Origin: JAJDYQ01 sp942491945
GTDB lineage: Bacteria; Pseudomonadota; Gammaproteobacteria; JAJDYQ01
DNA: 64,000 bases
Reading direction: 5' to 3'
Assembly (NCBI GenBank): GCA_942491945.1
Contig: CALODD010000037.1
Location: forward strand, 1-64,000
Shown here piece after piece: positions 17,728-26,850 of the stretch. Positions within the stretch are counted from its first letter, which is position 1, and each line of letters opens with the position of its first letter. The position numbers and the translations under genes are program-made. The notes under the pieces are model-generated. The model was not told the origin of the DNA. It saw nothing but the letters and a program-made list of their open reading frames with translations, and searched no databases.

Positions 17728-18731
17728 ATCTGCGTCGTATCACAGCCGTCATCGCCGCACGTAACCGCGAGTTCTATCGAGACAAAGCCGATCTGGGCTG
17801 GAATATCTTCGTGCCGATCGCCATGTTATTTGGCTTCGCTCTAATCTTTTCAGGCCCACAGGAAAACCTGTATCACATCGGTGTACTCGGTGATGCATCG
17901 AAATCAGAAATTGTCGCGCTCGAACATGTACAGGTCAGTGAGTTCGACAATGAAGAAACCGGCTTAAATAAGCTCCGCACACACCGACTCGATCTACTCG
18001 TTGATCTAAGAAACAAACCGCAATACTGGATCAACGACCTGTCCGCGAAAAGCTATGTGACAGAACAATTGGTTCTCCAGCAATTCAACTCCCAACCCAC
18101 AATACTGCAACGCAATGCCGTCAGTGGCGAACCCGTCCGCTATGTCGACTGGCTAGTACCCGGCCTACTGGGTATGAATATTATGTTCAGCAGCCTGTGG
18201 GGCGTCGGCTGGGTCATCGTCCGCTACCGCAAGAATGGCGTACTCAGACGCCTACGCGCCACACCACTCACCGCCGGTGAATTCCTCATGGCACAAACCA
18301 TATCCAGATTTATGATCGTAGTCGTCGTCAACATCCTGGTCTTTGCCATCACCCTGTTCACGCTGGATTTCCCTATGCGAGGTTCCTATCTCGCGCTACT
18401 GGTTGTATTACTCGCTGGCTCATTGGCATTAATCAGCATCGGCCTCGCCATCGCCGCACGTATCAGCAGCGAAGAACTCGCCAGTGGCCTACTCAATGTC
18501 TTCGCCGTTCCTATGATGATTTTATCGGGCGTCTGGTTTTCAGTTGAAGGGAGTAATGTCTGGGTACAGGGGTTTGCCGATATTCTGCCTTTGACTCATA
18601 TGGTGGATGCGGCGCGGCGGATTATGTTGGATGGAGCAGGATTGAATGATGTTGGGTTCGAAGTTGGGGTGTTGTCTGCGATGGCTGTTGTGATATTTTA
18701 TGGGTGTGCTAAGTTTTTTCGATGGCAGTAA
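17724..18731 (+). CDS. ABC-2 type transporter permease
   Basis: 335 aa. One N-terminal membrane helix (WNIFVPIAMLFGFALIFS) is followed by an extracytoplasmic domain of ~130 residues and a five-helix C-terminal ABC-2 membrane domain containing GLLGMNIMFSSLWGVGWVIVRYRKNGVLRRLRATPL, the usual coupling segment. It overlaps the ATPase gene by 4 bp (ATGA). Likely exports a lipid, glycan or drug; the substrate is not predictable. Confidence 0.9.
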   Translation: MNLRRITAVIAARNREFYRDKADLGWNIFVPIAMLFGFALIFSGPQENLYHIGVLGDASKSEIVALEHVQVSEFDNEETGLNKLRTHRLDLLVDLRNKPQYWINDLSAKSYVTEQLVLQQFNSQPTILQRNAVSGEPVRYVDWLVPGLLGMNIMFSSLWGVGWVIVRYRKNGVLRRLRATPLTAGEFLMAQTISRFMIVVVVNILVFAITLFTLDFPMRGSYLALLVVLLAGSLALISIGLAIAARISSEELASGLLNVFAVPMMILSGVWFSVEGSNVWVQGFADILPLTHMVDAARRIMLDGAGLNDVGFEVGVLSAMAVVIFYGCAKFFRWQ

Positions 18732-18806
18732 TTTATAATATCCAAATATATACCTAACAAATAATATTTTTTCACGTACTGAAAAAAAGCACAGAATAAT
18801 TTCCAT

Positions 18807-19376
18807 ATGGATTACAGCACTCCCGAAACAGACCCTTACTGGGTGCACGATAAGTCTATGAAACTTGGTGTAATGTTTATCCCAATTGTATCGGTATTGC
18901 TTTTTTTTCATATTGGGGTCGCGTACCGAACAGTAGATGAACTGCTAATGCGACTGGACTTTATGGGTATATCCAACATCGTTTTCGAATATACATATGG
19001 CCACATAGAATCCATGAAAAAATACGATGTTTGGTCTGAAAGGAGAGAAGTATTTTTTAAGTGGTCTATGACGTTCGCATTATTGTACCCTGTGTTTTTA
19101 TTATCAATTTCTTGGAAAAGATTAATTTTCAAGATAAAGAATAGTGAGGAAATATTCACAAAAGAAGGCATTATTTTATTTTCACTATCAGTTTTAGCTG
19201 TAACTTTTATGGCTCAGGGTGGCAGCTCTGCAACTAGTCATGAAATTTTAATAAAATTTTCCTACCTTGGAGATATTATTTCTACGTTTCTTGTTTGCAC
19301 GTTTTCTTACTTATTTGTTTACTTCATAATCATCACGATTGGTAAAATTTACTGGCGAATTCATACTTTAGAGTAA
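18807..19376 (+). CDS. Uncharacterised AT-rich four-helix membrane protein
   Basis: 189 aa with hydrophobic segments at about residues 14-36, 90-108, 122-143 and 158-182. No catalytic motif recognised. Base composition is clearly AT-richer than the flanking ABC genes, and it lies next to a repeat element, suggesting an acquired gene. The RBS is weak (AAGCACAGAATAATTTCC context). The frame is long enough, with plausible topology, to be real. Confidence 0.55.
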   Translation: MDYSTPETDPYWVHDKSMKLGVMFIPIVSVLLFFHIGVAYRTVDELLMRLDFMGISNIVFEYTYGHIESMKKYDVWSERREVFFKWSMTFALLYPVFLLSISWKRLIFKIKNSEEIFTKEGIILFSLSVLAVTFMAQGGSSATSHEILIKFSYLGDIISTFLVCTFSYLFVYFIIITIGKIYWRIHTLE

Positions 19377-19406
19377 TTGTAAGTTCTTTATTTTTTTATC
19401 TTATTT

Positions 19407-19839
19407 CGCCTGCAGCGGGCATTACTTTTCTTGGCGCAAGAAAAGTAATCAAAAGAAACATTTTCCGAATGACTCGCCCTGCGGGTTCACTGCGCTACTC
19501 GAAAATTAACTGCCGTCGGGAGCGGCGTCCTGCCGCGCCCTCCTAAAACGGCTCCTGCCGTTTTGCAGTCAATTTTCTCCGTTGCTCGTCGAGTCATAGG
19601 AAGAAAGTCAAAAGCACAGTCTTTCAATTTGCTGCTTTTCCGCGACTCATACGCTGCCGTTTATTTTCAGATTTATTCGGGTTAAGCAAGTACTGTCTGG
19701 GCCCTGCTGTTTTTTAGCAGGGCGAGTTTACGCAGCGCCGAATTAATCTGGAAATAAACGGGAAGTCGAAGACCAGCGTATCGGGAGCAGTGGTTTTGGT
19801 TACTTTTGCCGTAACAAAAGTAACGCCCGCCGCAGGCGA
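19407..19839. repeat. ~430-bp hairpin-bounded intergenic repeat element (MITE/REP-like)
   Basis: The ends are inverted copies: TCGCCTGCAGCGGGCATTAC on the left and, on the other strand from the right, TCGCCTGCGGCGGGCGTTAC. Each end also has its own hairpin (TTACTTTTCTTG..CAAGAAAAGTAA at 19422-19448; TTACTTTTG..CAAAAGTAA near the right end). A central stem pairs 19657-19680 with 19738-19761 and encloses a CCCTGCTG/CAGCAGGG hairpin with a T-run. No credible protein is encoded. This fits a non-autonomous mobile repeat rather than a gene, and fills the 615-bp gap between genes. Confidence 0.75.
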
Positions 19840-19991
19840 GAAAAGAAGAAAAAACTATCAGCAGGAAAGAAACCAACTAAGCGCGCAATCTCAGGCACCA
19901 ACATAAAAACACCCAAATATGCTATGTTCCGAACTCACCCAAACAAATCGTGTCAATAAACCAAACCCCATAAAAACCAAACACGAAAAAC

Positions 19992-20621
19992 ATGCCCCTC
20001 TTCCAAATCAATCAAACCCTCGCTAAACAACGCTACAGCGAACTAGCCGCCCAATACGACTACGCCACCCGTCGTATAGAGCCGGTACGCAAACAGGTCA
20101 TTGACTCCCTACAACTCAAACCCGGTCAACGAGTTCTGGATGTTGCCTGTGGTACGGGTAAAAGCTTCCAGATGCTGCGTGATGCCGTTGGCCCAGAAGG
20201 TACAGTTATCGGCGTGGAACAATCACCGGACATGCTGCGACAGGCCGCGGAGCGTGTTGAAGAAGCCGGTTGGGATAATGTAAAGCTGATTGAATCAGCG
20301 ATGGAAACTGCCGACATGGAAGGCCCGTTCGATGCGGTGTTGTTTGTTTATACGCAGGATGTGCTGCAATCAGATAATGCACTCACGCGAATCTTTGAAG
20401 CGACACGCCCGGGTGCAATGATTGCCTCTACCGGCCTCAAGCTATTCCCCTGGTATCTTAGCCCGGCCAATATCTGGTTAATGGCAATTTCTTATCCTTA
20501 CTTCACCACGTTTAAGGGATTAACAAAGCCGTGGCAGCCGCTAGAAGAATATGTAGAGATCAATGAAATCAAACCCACCTTTGGCGGAAGTGGTTACACC
20601 TTAGTCGGTAAGCGCCGATAA
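19992..20621 (+). CDS. Class I SAM-dependent methyltransferase (paralogue of 16020-16676)
   Basis: 209 aa. Motif I VLDVACGTGKSFQML, GVEQSPDMLRQAAERV, FVYTQDVLQSDNA and a C-terminal FPWYLSPANIWLMA align position by position with the methyltransferase at 16020-16676. Both keep the PW(Y/W)xxPAN segment and an FTTFxGLxKPW motif that is not general to methyltransferases. Probable duplication with substrate divergence. Tail-to-tail with the ATP-grasp gene, 5 bp apart. Confidence 0.88.
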   Translation: MPLFQINQTLAKQRYSELAAQYDYATRRIEPVRKQVIDSLQLKPGQRVLDVACGTGKSFQMLRDAVGPEGTVIGVEQSPDMLRQAAERVEEAGWDNVKLIESAMETADMEGPFDAVLFVYTQDVLQSDNALTRIFEATRPGAMIASTGLKLFPWYLSPANIWLMAISYPYFTTFKGLTKPWQPLEEYVEINEIKPTFGGSGYTLVGKRR

Positions 20622-20626
20622 GTTTT

Positions 20627-21988
20627 TCAGCTCGACGTATTTTCCAGCACTGGCGTTGGTGTCCAGCCAGCTTCTTCTTCAGGTAGATCATCTGTCGATG
20701 CAATGACATGATCAGCGTAGGGTGACATCCAGCCCAGTAAGGCACTCGCTTCATCACAACGCGCTCTAAGCGCATCTGGATTTTCTGCTCCAAGATGTAC
20801 GATGCCATAACGATAGCTATCTAGCCATTTGAAGTCCTGCTTGATCTCACCTGGACTCTTCGGGAATTTCAGTAACAAACCATCAGGGAAACCAGCTTTA
20901 AATGCCTGTTCCTGAATTGCCGTTGGCATAGTCACGTCTGCATTTGGATCAAGGCTGCGATAAACAAAGCTCGCTGCACAGTTTGCAGTCGGTTCCTTCT
21001 TTGGTAGTTCCTGTGGATCAATACCGTGAGCCAGTGCCAACACCATTTCATGCGGGTTTATGCCGTCAACACGTTCATACAAATCAGAGAATTGTGATGC
21101 CATGCGCGGATTGAATTCGATGACTTTCAACTGACCGGTCTGTTCATCAATCAGGAATTCCATATTGAAGAAACCATGATCAAAACCAACGGCCTGTAGA
21201 AATTTTTTCGCGACGGCTTCAGCACCCTGAATATGTTTTTCAGGCAACAGACTTGGATAGTCCCAGCGCATAAAGGCATCACTGCCGGGATACATAATGG
21301 CGTCCACTATTCCAAGGCTACGAAGTTCACCATCAATGCAGTACCCATCGAGACAATACTGACGACCATGCATTTTCTTTTCTAGCAGGAAGCTGTGTGC
21401 CGTTCCCGCTTCAGGCAGTCGCTGGCGTATGACTTTCTCGAAGGGCTCAACCAGGTGCCGGACAATCCATAGCTCCCGCTTACTGAAACGGGTGTGCTCA
21501 TAGAGTTCCTGACTATTGTGTACCGTCTTGGCCAGCACAGAAAAGGCCGCCTTGATGGGTTTAACAAACGTTGGGTAATTGATATCAACCGGAATATCCG
21601 CGTTAAAATCCATTTCCAGTCGACTAAACGGAATATTGGCTTCCGGTGCCACCTGCTCAAGTACCTGACGCGCATACAGCTTGTGCTGACAGACCAGTAC
21701 GGCATTAACCGATGTTCCGGGAAGCCCGGTCTTTTCAGCGACCAGTGCTGCACATAACGCGCCAAACTGTTCATGATTGCTCAGTACAGCAGAGGCTTTC
21801 TGTGCACGAGCACGCAATGCCGCAATCGTACTGAAACGTTCCATATCAAACCAGATCAGACGTGCATTGCTGGGGAAGCTGAATAAGTCGAAACCGGCAT
21901 GCGTATATGGCCATTTCTGGGCGAGCTTTTGCAGCTCGATACGATCCCAGTCGTAGCTAAATAGCGCCAGAGTCTTGTTTTGCTTCAT
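20627..21988 (-). CDS. ATP-grasp domain ligase-like protein
   Basis: 453 aa. The middle of the protein has the ATP-grasp core: FVKPIKAAFSVLAKTV (nucleotide-binding Lys), a LLEKKMHGRQYCLDGY segment and the magnesium-ligand motif FFNMEFLIDEQTGQLKVIEFNPRMASQF (Glu..Asn). ATP-grasp enzymes join a carboxylate to an amine via acyl-phosphate. An N-terminal ~110 residues form the preATP-grasp fold. Substrates cannot be told. Lone minus-strand gene with a 210-bp upstream gap. Confidence 0.85.
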   Translation of the reverse strand: MKQNKTLALFSYDWDRIELQKLAQKWPYTHAGFDLFSFPSNARLIWFDMERFSTIAALRARAQKASAVLSNHEQFGALCAALVAEKTGLPGTSVNAVLVCQHKLYARQVLEQVAPEANIPFSRLEMDFNADIPVDINYPTFVKPIKAAFSVLAKTVHNSQELYEHTRFSKRELWIVRHLVEPFEKVIRQRLPEAGTAHSFLLEKKMHGRQYCLDGYCIDGELRSLGIVDAIMYPGSDAFMRWDYPSLLPEKHIQGAEAVAKKFLQAVGFDHGFFNMEFLIDEQTGQLKVIEFNPRMASQFSDLYERVDGINPHEMVLALAHGIDPQELPKKEPTANCAASFVYRSLDPNADVTMPTAIQEQAFKAGFPDGLLLKFPKSPGEIKQDFKWLDSYRYGIVHLGAENPDALRARCDEASALLGWMSPYADHVIASTDDLPEEEAGWTPTPVLENTSS

Positions 21989-22199
21989 ATTTATTCTATT
22001 TATTATGCCAGTGGGTAGTTACAGCATGCTCTTGATTAATAGTATACCTGCTGCAAAAGACGCGCGGCAGGTAAGATAAATAGAGTGCGTGAACCTTCCC
22101 CGGAATATAAGTTCATAGCCTGTATGATTACCGGACTACAATTTAGTTCAAATAGTTTATAAACAGCAACTTAACAACAACGGTACTTCAATCAATATA

Positions 22200-22979
22200 A
22201 TGACACGTGTTCCTACACTACGAACTATTCTGCGCTGGCTACTTATTTTCGTCGTGTTGCTGATCCTGCTAATGCTTGGACCACTATCAGCGTATTTATT
22301 TGCTGATCTGGATATGGATACTCACTGGAGCCAGGCCACCTGGAAAAGTGCAGGGCTCGCGCCTGACCCGCTTGATACCGAAGAAGCTGTGGTGCAGGTC
22401 TATGCCGCACGAGCCTATAACTGGCGCGGTGCGTTTGGTAGCCATAGCTGGATTTCAATCAAGCCAAGGGATACTGACCACTATACAGTCATTCAACTTA
22501 TCGGCTGGCGACTTCGTTCATCCTCATCGGCCATCAGTATTAGTGAGGGTGATATGCCAGATGCCTATTGGTATAACGCTGAACCCGAATTACTTGCAGA
22601 CCACCGTGGTGAGATAGCGGAGAAAATCATTCCAGCAATTGAAACTGCTGTTATGAGTTATCCTTATTACAATCAATATAGCGTCTGGCCCGGCCCGAAC
22701 AGTAATACTTTTATTGCCTGGATCGCCCGCGCGGTACCTGAGATGCGTCTAGATTTACCTGCCACTGCTATCGGTAAAGATTACCTGCCCAATTCAGATT
22801 TCACGGCATCGATGCCCAGTGGTACTGGCGGGCAGTTTTCACTGAATGGCATGCTAGGTGTTGGCCTGGCTCTCGAAGAAGGTATTGAATTCAACCTGAT
22901 GGGATTGAATTTTGGTATCGATTTTAACGATCTCGCTCTACGGGTTCCAGGTTGGGGACATTTACCACGGCATAACTGA
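22200..22979 (+). CDS. DUF3750 family membrane-anchored protein
   Basis: 259 aa. One N-terminal helix (residues ~11-35) is followed by a periplasmic domain with VQVYAARAYNWRGAFGSHSWISIKP, YPYYNQYSVWPGPNSNTFIAWIARAVPE and a Gly-rich end. This pattern matches the DUF3750 family. The His in GSHSWI and the NSNTF segment are family hallmarks. Function is unknown; the neighbours give no clue. Confidence 0.85.
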   Translation: MTRVPTLRTILRWLLIFVVLLILLMLGPLSAYLFADLDMDTHWSQATWKSAGLAPDPLDTEEAVVQVYAARAYNWRGAFGSHSWISIKPRDTDHYTVIQLIGWRLRSSSSAISISEGDMPDAYWYNAEPELLADHRGEIAEKIIPAIETAVMSYPYYNQYSVWPGPNSNTFIAWIARAVPEMRLDLPATAIGKDYLPNSDFTASMPSGTGGQFSLNGMLGVGLALEEGIEFNLMGLNFGIDFNDLALRVPGWGHLPRHN

Positions 22980-23079
22980 TTGAATCATTTGAGTCATATA
23001 TAACTTTCACAAAACTTTAATAATTCACAATTACCCTCAACCCATAAATATCTATTTTCATATTTCTGGAGGGTTCACC

Positions 23080-23250
23080 ATGCAAAACAATCGAGCAGAG
23101 CGCTATGACGATTTCGAGGAAGATGATCAACATGCTTCACGTCGTATGAGTAAAGTAAATTATAGCCGTCGAAAGCTAGAAGATTACTTTGATGAGCAAC
23201 GTCTGAAAAATCACCTAAGAGAGGACTACGACTACGATCTCGATAGTTAA
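23080..23250 (+). CDS. Small charged protein, PA3496-like
   Basis: 56 aa, with an excellent RBS (TGGAGGG 7 nt before ATG 23080). The composition is highly charged: an Asp/Glu-rich N-terminus, a basic middle (RRMSKVNYSRRK) and a LEDYFDEQRLKNHLREDYD tail. This resembles the small PA3496 family of Pseudomonas (RRxLEDYLExxRL pattern), proposed to affect envelope integrity. The last codon overlaps the convergent DUF3817 gene by 4 bp. Confidence 0.7.
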   Translation: MQNNRAERYDDFEEDDQHASRRMSKVNYSRRKLEDYFDEQRLKNHLREDYDYDLDS

Positions 23251-23555
23251 GCTTTCACGGGCACGGGTTGCATTTCACGCTTCTTGAGTTGCTTATCCAT
23301 ATAAAGAAACGCGAATGGCAAGACAGAGGTTAATAAGGTCAGCAACCAGAACTTAACCGACCATTTACCAAAGTGACTCGCTATTAATGACAAGAAAAAA
23401 TATGTCATAAATAATATACCGTGCATCATGCCTGTGAAACTCACGGCGCTATACATATCCATATAGTTGCGCAGTGGAATCGCAACAAACAACAGGCTTA
23501 TCAGGGACAAGCCCTCGATAAAACTGATCATGCGAAAGTATTGCAGGATAAACAT
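23247..23555 (-). CDS. DUF3817 family membrane protein
   Basis: 102 aa with three predicted membrane helices. The sequence FRMISFIEGLSLISLLFVAIPLR, then VSFTGMMHGILFMTYF, is the DUF3817 signature (FRxxSxxEGxSxLxL..P.., HGxxF). These proteins are small integral inner-membrane proteins, some fused to transporters; role unknown. It sits 2 bp downstream of gatB and is probably in the same transcript. Confidence 0.9.
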   Translation of the reverse strand: MFILQYFRMISFIEGLSLISLLFVAIPLRNYMDMYSAVSFTGMMHGILFMTYFFLSLIASHFGKWSVKFWLLTLLTSVLPFAFLYMDKQLKKREMQPVPVKA

Positions 23556-23557
23556 CG

Positions 23558-24994
23558 TTATGAGCTCAACTTAGATCGCAGAATTTCATTGACCTGTTTC
23601 GGATTCGCTTTACCCTGCGAGGCCTTCATGACCTGACCGACAAAGAATCCCAGCATTTTTTCCTGGCCAGCTTTGTACTGTTCCACCTGGTTCGGGTTAT
23701 TGGCAAGTATCTCGTCGATCATACCTTCAATGGCTCCGGTATCTGTGATCTGCTTTAGGCCCTTGGCTTCGATAATGGAGTCTGCATCATCATCCGATGA
23801 CCACATGGCTTCAAAGATCTGCTTGGCGATCTTGCCGGAAATGGTGTTATCGGCAATACGTTTAATCATGCCGCCAAGACGTTTAGCATCGATTGGGCTA
23901 TCTACCATATCGATACCTTCTTTATTCAGAGCACCAGTCAGTTCAACAATCACCCAGTTAGCGCAGAGCTTGGCTTCACCCGCTTCAGCTAATGCCGCTT
24001 CAAAGTAATCAGCCATTTCTTTGCTGCTGGTCAATACCGTTGCATCCTGTTTACTCAAGCCTAGCTCGTCGATAAAACGTGCTCGCTTTTCTTTTGGCAG
24101 TTCCGGCATATCGCTACGAATTGCATCGATGTATTCATCATCAATAATGACTGGCAATAAATCGGGATCAGGGAAGTAACGATAGTCGTTGGCCTCTTCC
24201 TTGGAGCGCATGGAACGTGTTTCGTCTTTATCGCTGTCATACAGGCGCGTTTCCTGCACGACTTCACCACCATTCTCGATAATGTCGATCTGACGTTCAA
24301 CTTCGTGATTAATTGCACGTTCGATAAAACGGAATGAATTCAGGTTCTTGATTTCAGCGCGCGTACCAAACTCTTCCTGACCTTTCGGACGAACAGAGAC
24401 ATTGGCATCACATCGAAAAGAGCCTTCCTGCATATTGCCATCAGAGATGCCCAAATAACGCACCAACGAATGCATGGTCTTCATATAAGCCACAGCTTCT
24501 TTGGCATTACGCATTTCTGGTTCGGATACGATTTCCAGTAGTGGTGTGCCTGCCCGGTTTAAATCGATACCTGACATACCTTCAAAATCTTCATGTAGTG
24601 ACTTACCGGCATCCTCTTCCAGATGCGCTCGTGTTACACCAATCACCTGAGTCGTTTCACCATCATCCAGGGTGATCTCGATTTCACCTTTACCGACGAT
24701 TGGCAAATACAGTTGCGATATCTGATAACCCTTTGGCGAATCAGGGTAGAAGTAATTTTTTCGGTCAAAGACAGAACGCTTACCAATCTCGGCATTGATA
24801 CCCAAACCAAACTTTACTGCCTTACGAAAGACATCTTCGTTTACCACAGGTAGTACGCCTGGAAGCCCGAGATCTACGGAACAGGCCTGCGTGTTCGGCT
24901 CCGCGCCATAGGCAGTTGAAGCGCCCGAAAAGATTTTACTGTTGGTTGATAGCTGGACGTGAATTTCCAGACCAATGACTGTTTCCCATTGCAT
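23558..24994 (-). CDS. gatB: Aspartyl/glutamyl-tRNA(Asn/Gln) amidotransferase subunit B
   Basis: 478 aa, full length. The N-terminal signature WETVIGLEIHVQLSTNSKIFSG and catalytic cradle motifs (DRKNYFYPDSPKGYQISQ, DLNRAGTPLLEIVSEPE, EGSFRCDANVSVR) are present, with the C-terminal tRNA-binding YqeY-like domain ending ANPKQVNEILRSKL. It phosphorylates and amidates misacylated Glu-tRNA(Gln)/Asp-tRNA(Asn) using ammonia from GatA. Third gene of gatC-gatA-gatB. Confidence 0.97.
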   Translation of the reverse strand: MQWETVIGLEIHVQLSTNSKIFSGASTAYGAEPNTQACSVDLGLPGVLPVVNEDVFRKAVKFGLGINAEIGKRSVFDRKNYFYPDSPKGYQISQLYLPIVGKGEIEITLDDGETTQVIGVTRAHLEEDAGKSLHEDFEGMSGIDLNRAGTPLLEIVSEPEMRNAKEAVAYMKTMHSLVRYLGISDGNMQEGSFRCDANVSVRPKGQEEFGTRAEIKNLNSFRFIERAINHEVERQIDIIENGGEVVQETRLYDSDKDETRSMRSKEEANDYRYFPDPDLLPVIIDDEYIDAIRSDMPELPKEKRARFIDELGLSKQDATVLTSSKEMADYFEAALAEAGEAKLCANWVIVELTGALNKEGIDMVDSPIDAKRLGGMIKRIADNTISGKIAKQIFEAMWSSDDDADSIIEAKGLKQITDTGAIEGMIDEILANNPNQVEQYKAGQEKMLGFFVGQVMKASQGKANPKQVNEILRSKLSS

Positions 24995-25006
24995 GCTGGC
25001 GTCCTC

Positions 25007-26470
25007 CTATTTGTACTGTTCTGGCATTTGACGATGCCAGTCGGTGGCTAACTGATACTGATGTGCGACATTAAGTACACGCGCTTCATCAAATATATTA
25101 CCAATCAATTGCAGACCAACCGGTAAGCCGTTACTCATACCGCATGGCACGGACATGCCAGGGAGACCTGCCAGATTTACCGCAATCGTGTAGATATCCG
25201 ATAAATACATGGTCACTGGGTCATCGGCTTTTTCACCCAGCTTGAATGCTGTCTCTGGTGTAACTGGCCCTGCAATCACATCGACATCTTTGAATGCCTG
25301 TTTGAAATCTTCGGCAATCACACGACGTACCTTTTGCGCTTTCAGGTAATAGGCATCGTAAAAACCGGTCGATAAGGCATAGGTACCAATCATGATGCGG
25401 CGTTTTACTTCGGCGCCGAAACCTTCACCACGAGAACGGGTATACAGATCACCCAGATCTTTCGGGTCTTCGCAGCGATACCCAAAACGAACGCCATCCA
25501 TACGCGACAGGTTCGATGAACATTCCGCCGGGGCAACCACATAGTAGGCAGCAACTGAGGCCTTCATATTCGGCAGTTCAATTTCTTTAGTTACAGCACC
25601 CTGCTTTTCCAGTTCGCTAATCGCCGTTTTCACTTGCTCAGCAATGCCCGCATCCAGCCCATCATCAAAGAATTCTTTTGGAATACCAATCCGCAGACCC
25701 TCGATCTTGTTACCCAGAGTCGCGGTGTAATCCGGTACTGGGTGATCTACGCTAGTTGAATCACGGCGATCAAAGCCCGACATCGCATTCAACATCATTG
25801 CGGCATCCTGTGCATCAGCAGTAAATGTTCCCGCCTGATCCAGACTGGAAGCAAAGGCAATCATGCCGTAGCGGGAAATACGTCCGTAAGTCGGCTTTAG
25901 CCCTGTCACACCACAGAAAGCAGCGGGCTGGCGAATCGAACCACCGGTATCAGTCCCCGTCACAACCGGGGCAAAACGCGCCGCCATTGCCGCAGCAGAA
26001 CCGCCCGATGAACCACCCGGTACTCGCTCGGTGTCCCAGGGGTTTCTCACCGGTCCATAGAAACTCGTTTCGTTGGATGAACCCATGGCAAATTCATCCA
26101 TATTGGTTTTGCCCAACATGACTGTGCCGGCTTCATTCAGTTTGGCTACAACGGTCGCATCATACGGCGCAACAAAGGCATCGAGCATTTTCGAGCCGCA
26201 GGAAGTGCGTACGCCGTCGGTACAGAATATGTCTTTATGTAATAGAGGAATACCAGTCAGATCGCCCGCGTTACCCGCAGCGATTTGTGCATCGGCCTGC
26301 TTGGCTGCTGCCAGAGCAATCTCTTCGGTTGGAGTAATAACTGCATTCAGGGAGTCATTGGAAGCACTGATGCGATCCAGGTAATGCTGCGCCAGTTCAG
26401 TTGCTGAGAATTCCTTGTCTTTCAGGCCCTGCGACAGCTCGGCGATTGTTTTTGTATGTAGACTCATCAC
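25007..26470 (-). CDS. gatA: Aspartyl/glutamyl-tRNA(Asn/Gln) amidotransferase subunit A
   Basis: 487 aa. The amidase signature GGSSGGSAAAMAARFAPVVTGTDTGGSIRQPA carries the Ser-cisSer pair, and the catalytic Lys lies in GIPLLHKDIFCT. It releases ammonia from glutamine and channels it to GatB. Starts inside the end of gatC (4-bp overlap) and precedes gatB by 12 bp with a good RBS (AGGAGGACG). Confidence 0.97.
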   Translation of the reverse strand: MMSLHTKTIAELSQGLKDKEFSATELAQHYLDRISASNDSLNAVITPTEEIALAAAKQADAQIAAGNAGDLTGIPLLHKDIFCTDGVRTSCGSKMLDAFVAPYDATVVAKLNEAGTVMLGKTNMDEFAMGSSNETSFYGPVRNPWDTERVPGGSSGGSAAAMAARFAPVVTGTDTGGSIRQPAAFCGVTGLKPTYGRISRYGMIAFASSLDQAGTFTADAQDAAMMLNAMSGFDRRDSTSVDHPVPDYTATLGNKIEGLRIGIPKEFFDDGLDAGIAEQVKTAISELEKQGAVTKEIELPNMKASVAAYYVVAPAECSSNLSRMDGVRFGYRCEDPKDLGDLYTRSRGEGFGAEVKRRIMIGTYALSTGFYDAYYLKAQKVRRVIAEDFKQAFKDVDVIAGPVTPETAFKLGEKADDPVTMYLSDIYTIAVNLAGLPGMSVPCGMSNGLPVGLQLIGNIFDEARVLNVAHQYQLATDWHRQMPEQYK

Positions 26471-26754
26471 TCAATCACCTTCGGTACCAGATACAAACCG
26501 GACTCTGCCGCCGGGGCAATCGCCTGAAATTTATCCCGTTGGTTTTCTTCGGTAATTTCATCTGGACGCAGGCGCTGAATCGCATCGGTCGGATGCGCCA
26601 TCGGCACCACATCATTGGTGTCGATCTCATTCAGCTGATCAACCAGATCGAGAACCTGCGACAGCTCGGTCGCATATTTCGGATTATCGGCTTCGTCTAT
26701 TTGCAGACGTGCCAGCCAGGCGATACTTTTAATATCGTCGTCGTTTAGTGCCAC
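26467..26754 (-). CDS. gatC: Aspartyl/glutamyl-tRNA(Asn/Gln) amidotransferase subunit C
   Basis: 95 aa. LNDDDIKSIAWLARLQIDEAD and SQVLDLVDQLNEIDTNDVVPMAHP are the standard GatC motifs; the protein wraps and stabilises the GatA-GatB interface. First gene of the operon, with CTCTCCGGGGTTTT context upstream (GGAG on the minus strand). Confidence 0.96.
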   Translation of the reverse strand: MALNDDDIKSIAWLARLQIDEADNPKYATELSQVLDLVDQLNEIDTNDVVPMAHPTDAIQRLRPDEITEENQRDKFQAIAPAAESGLYLVPKVIE

Positions 26755-26850
26755 GATGAAAACCCCGGAGAGAGACTAGAAAAACGGGCAGAAAGGTACC
26801 ATAGACAGCCCCGACTTGCAGCCGCGATTCACCAGATTCGGGGAAACTGC

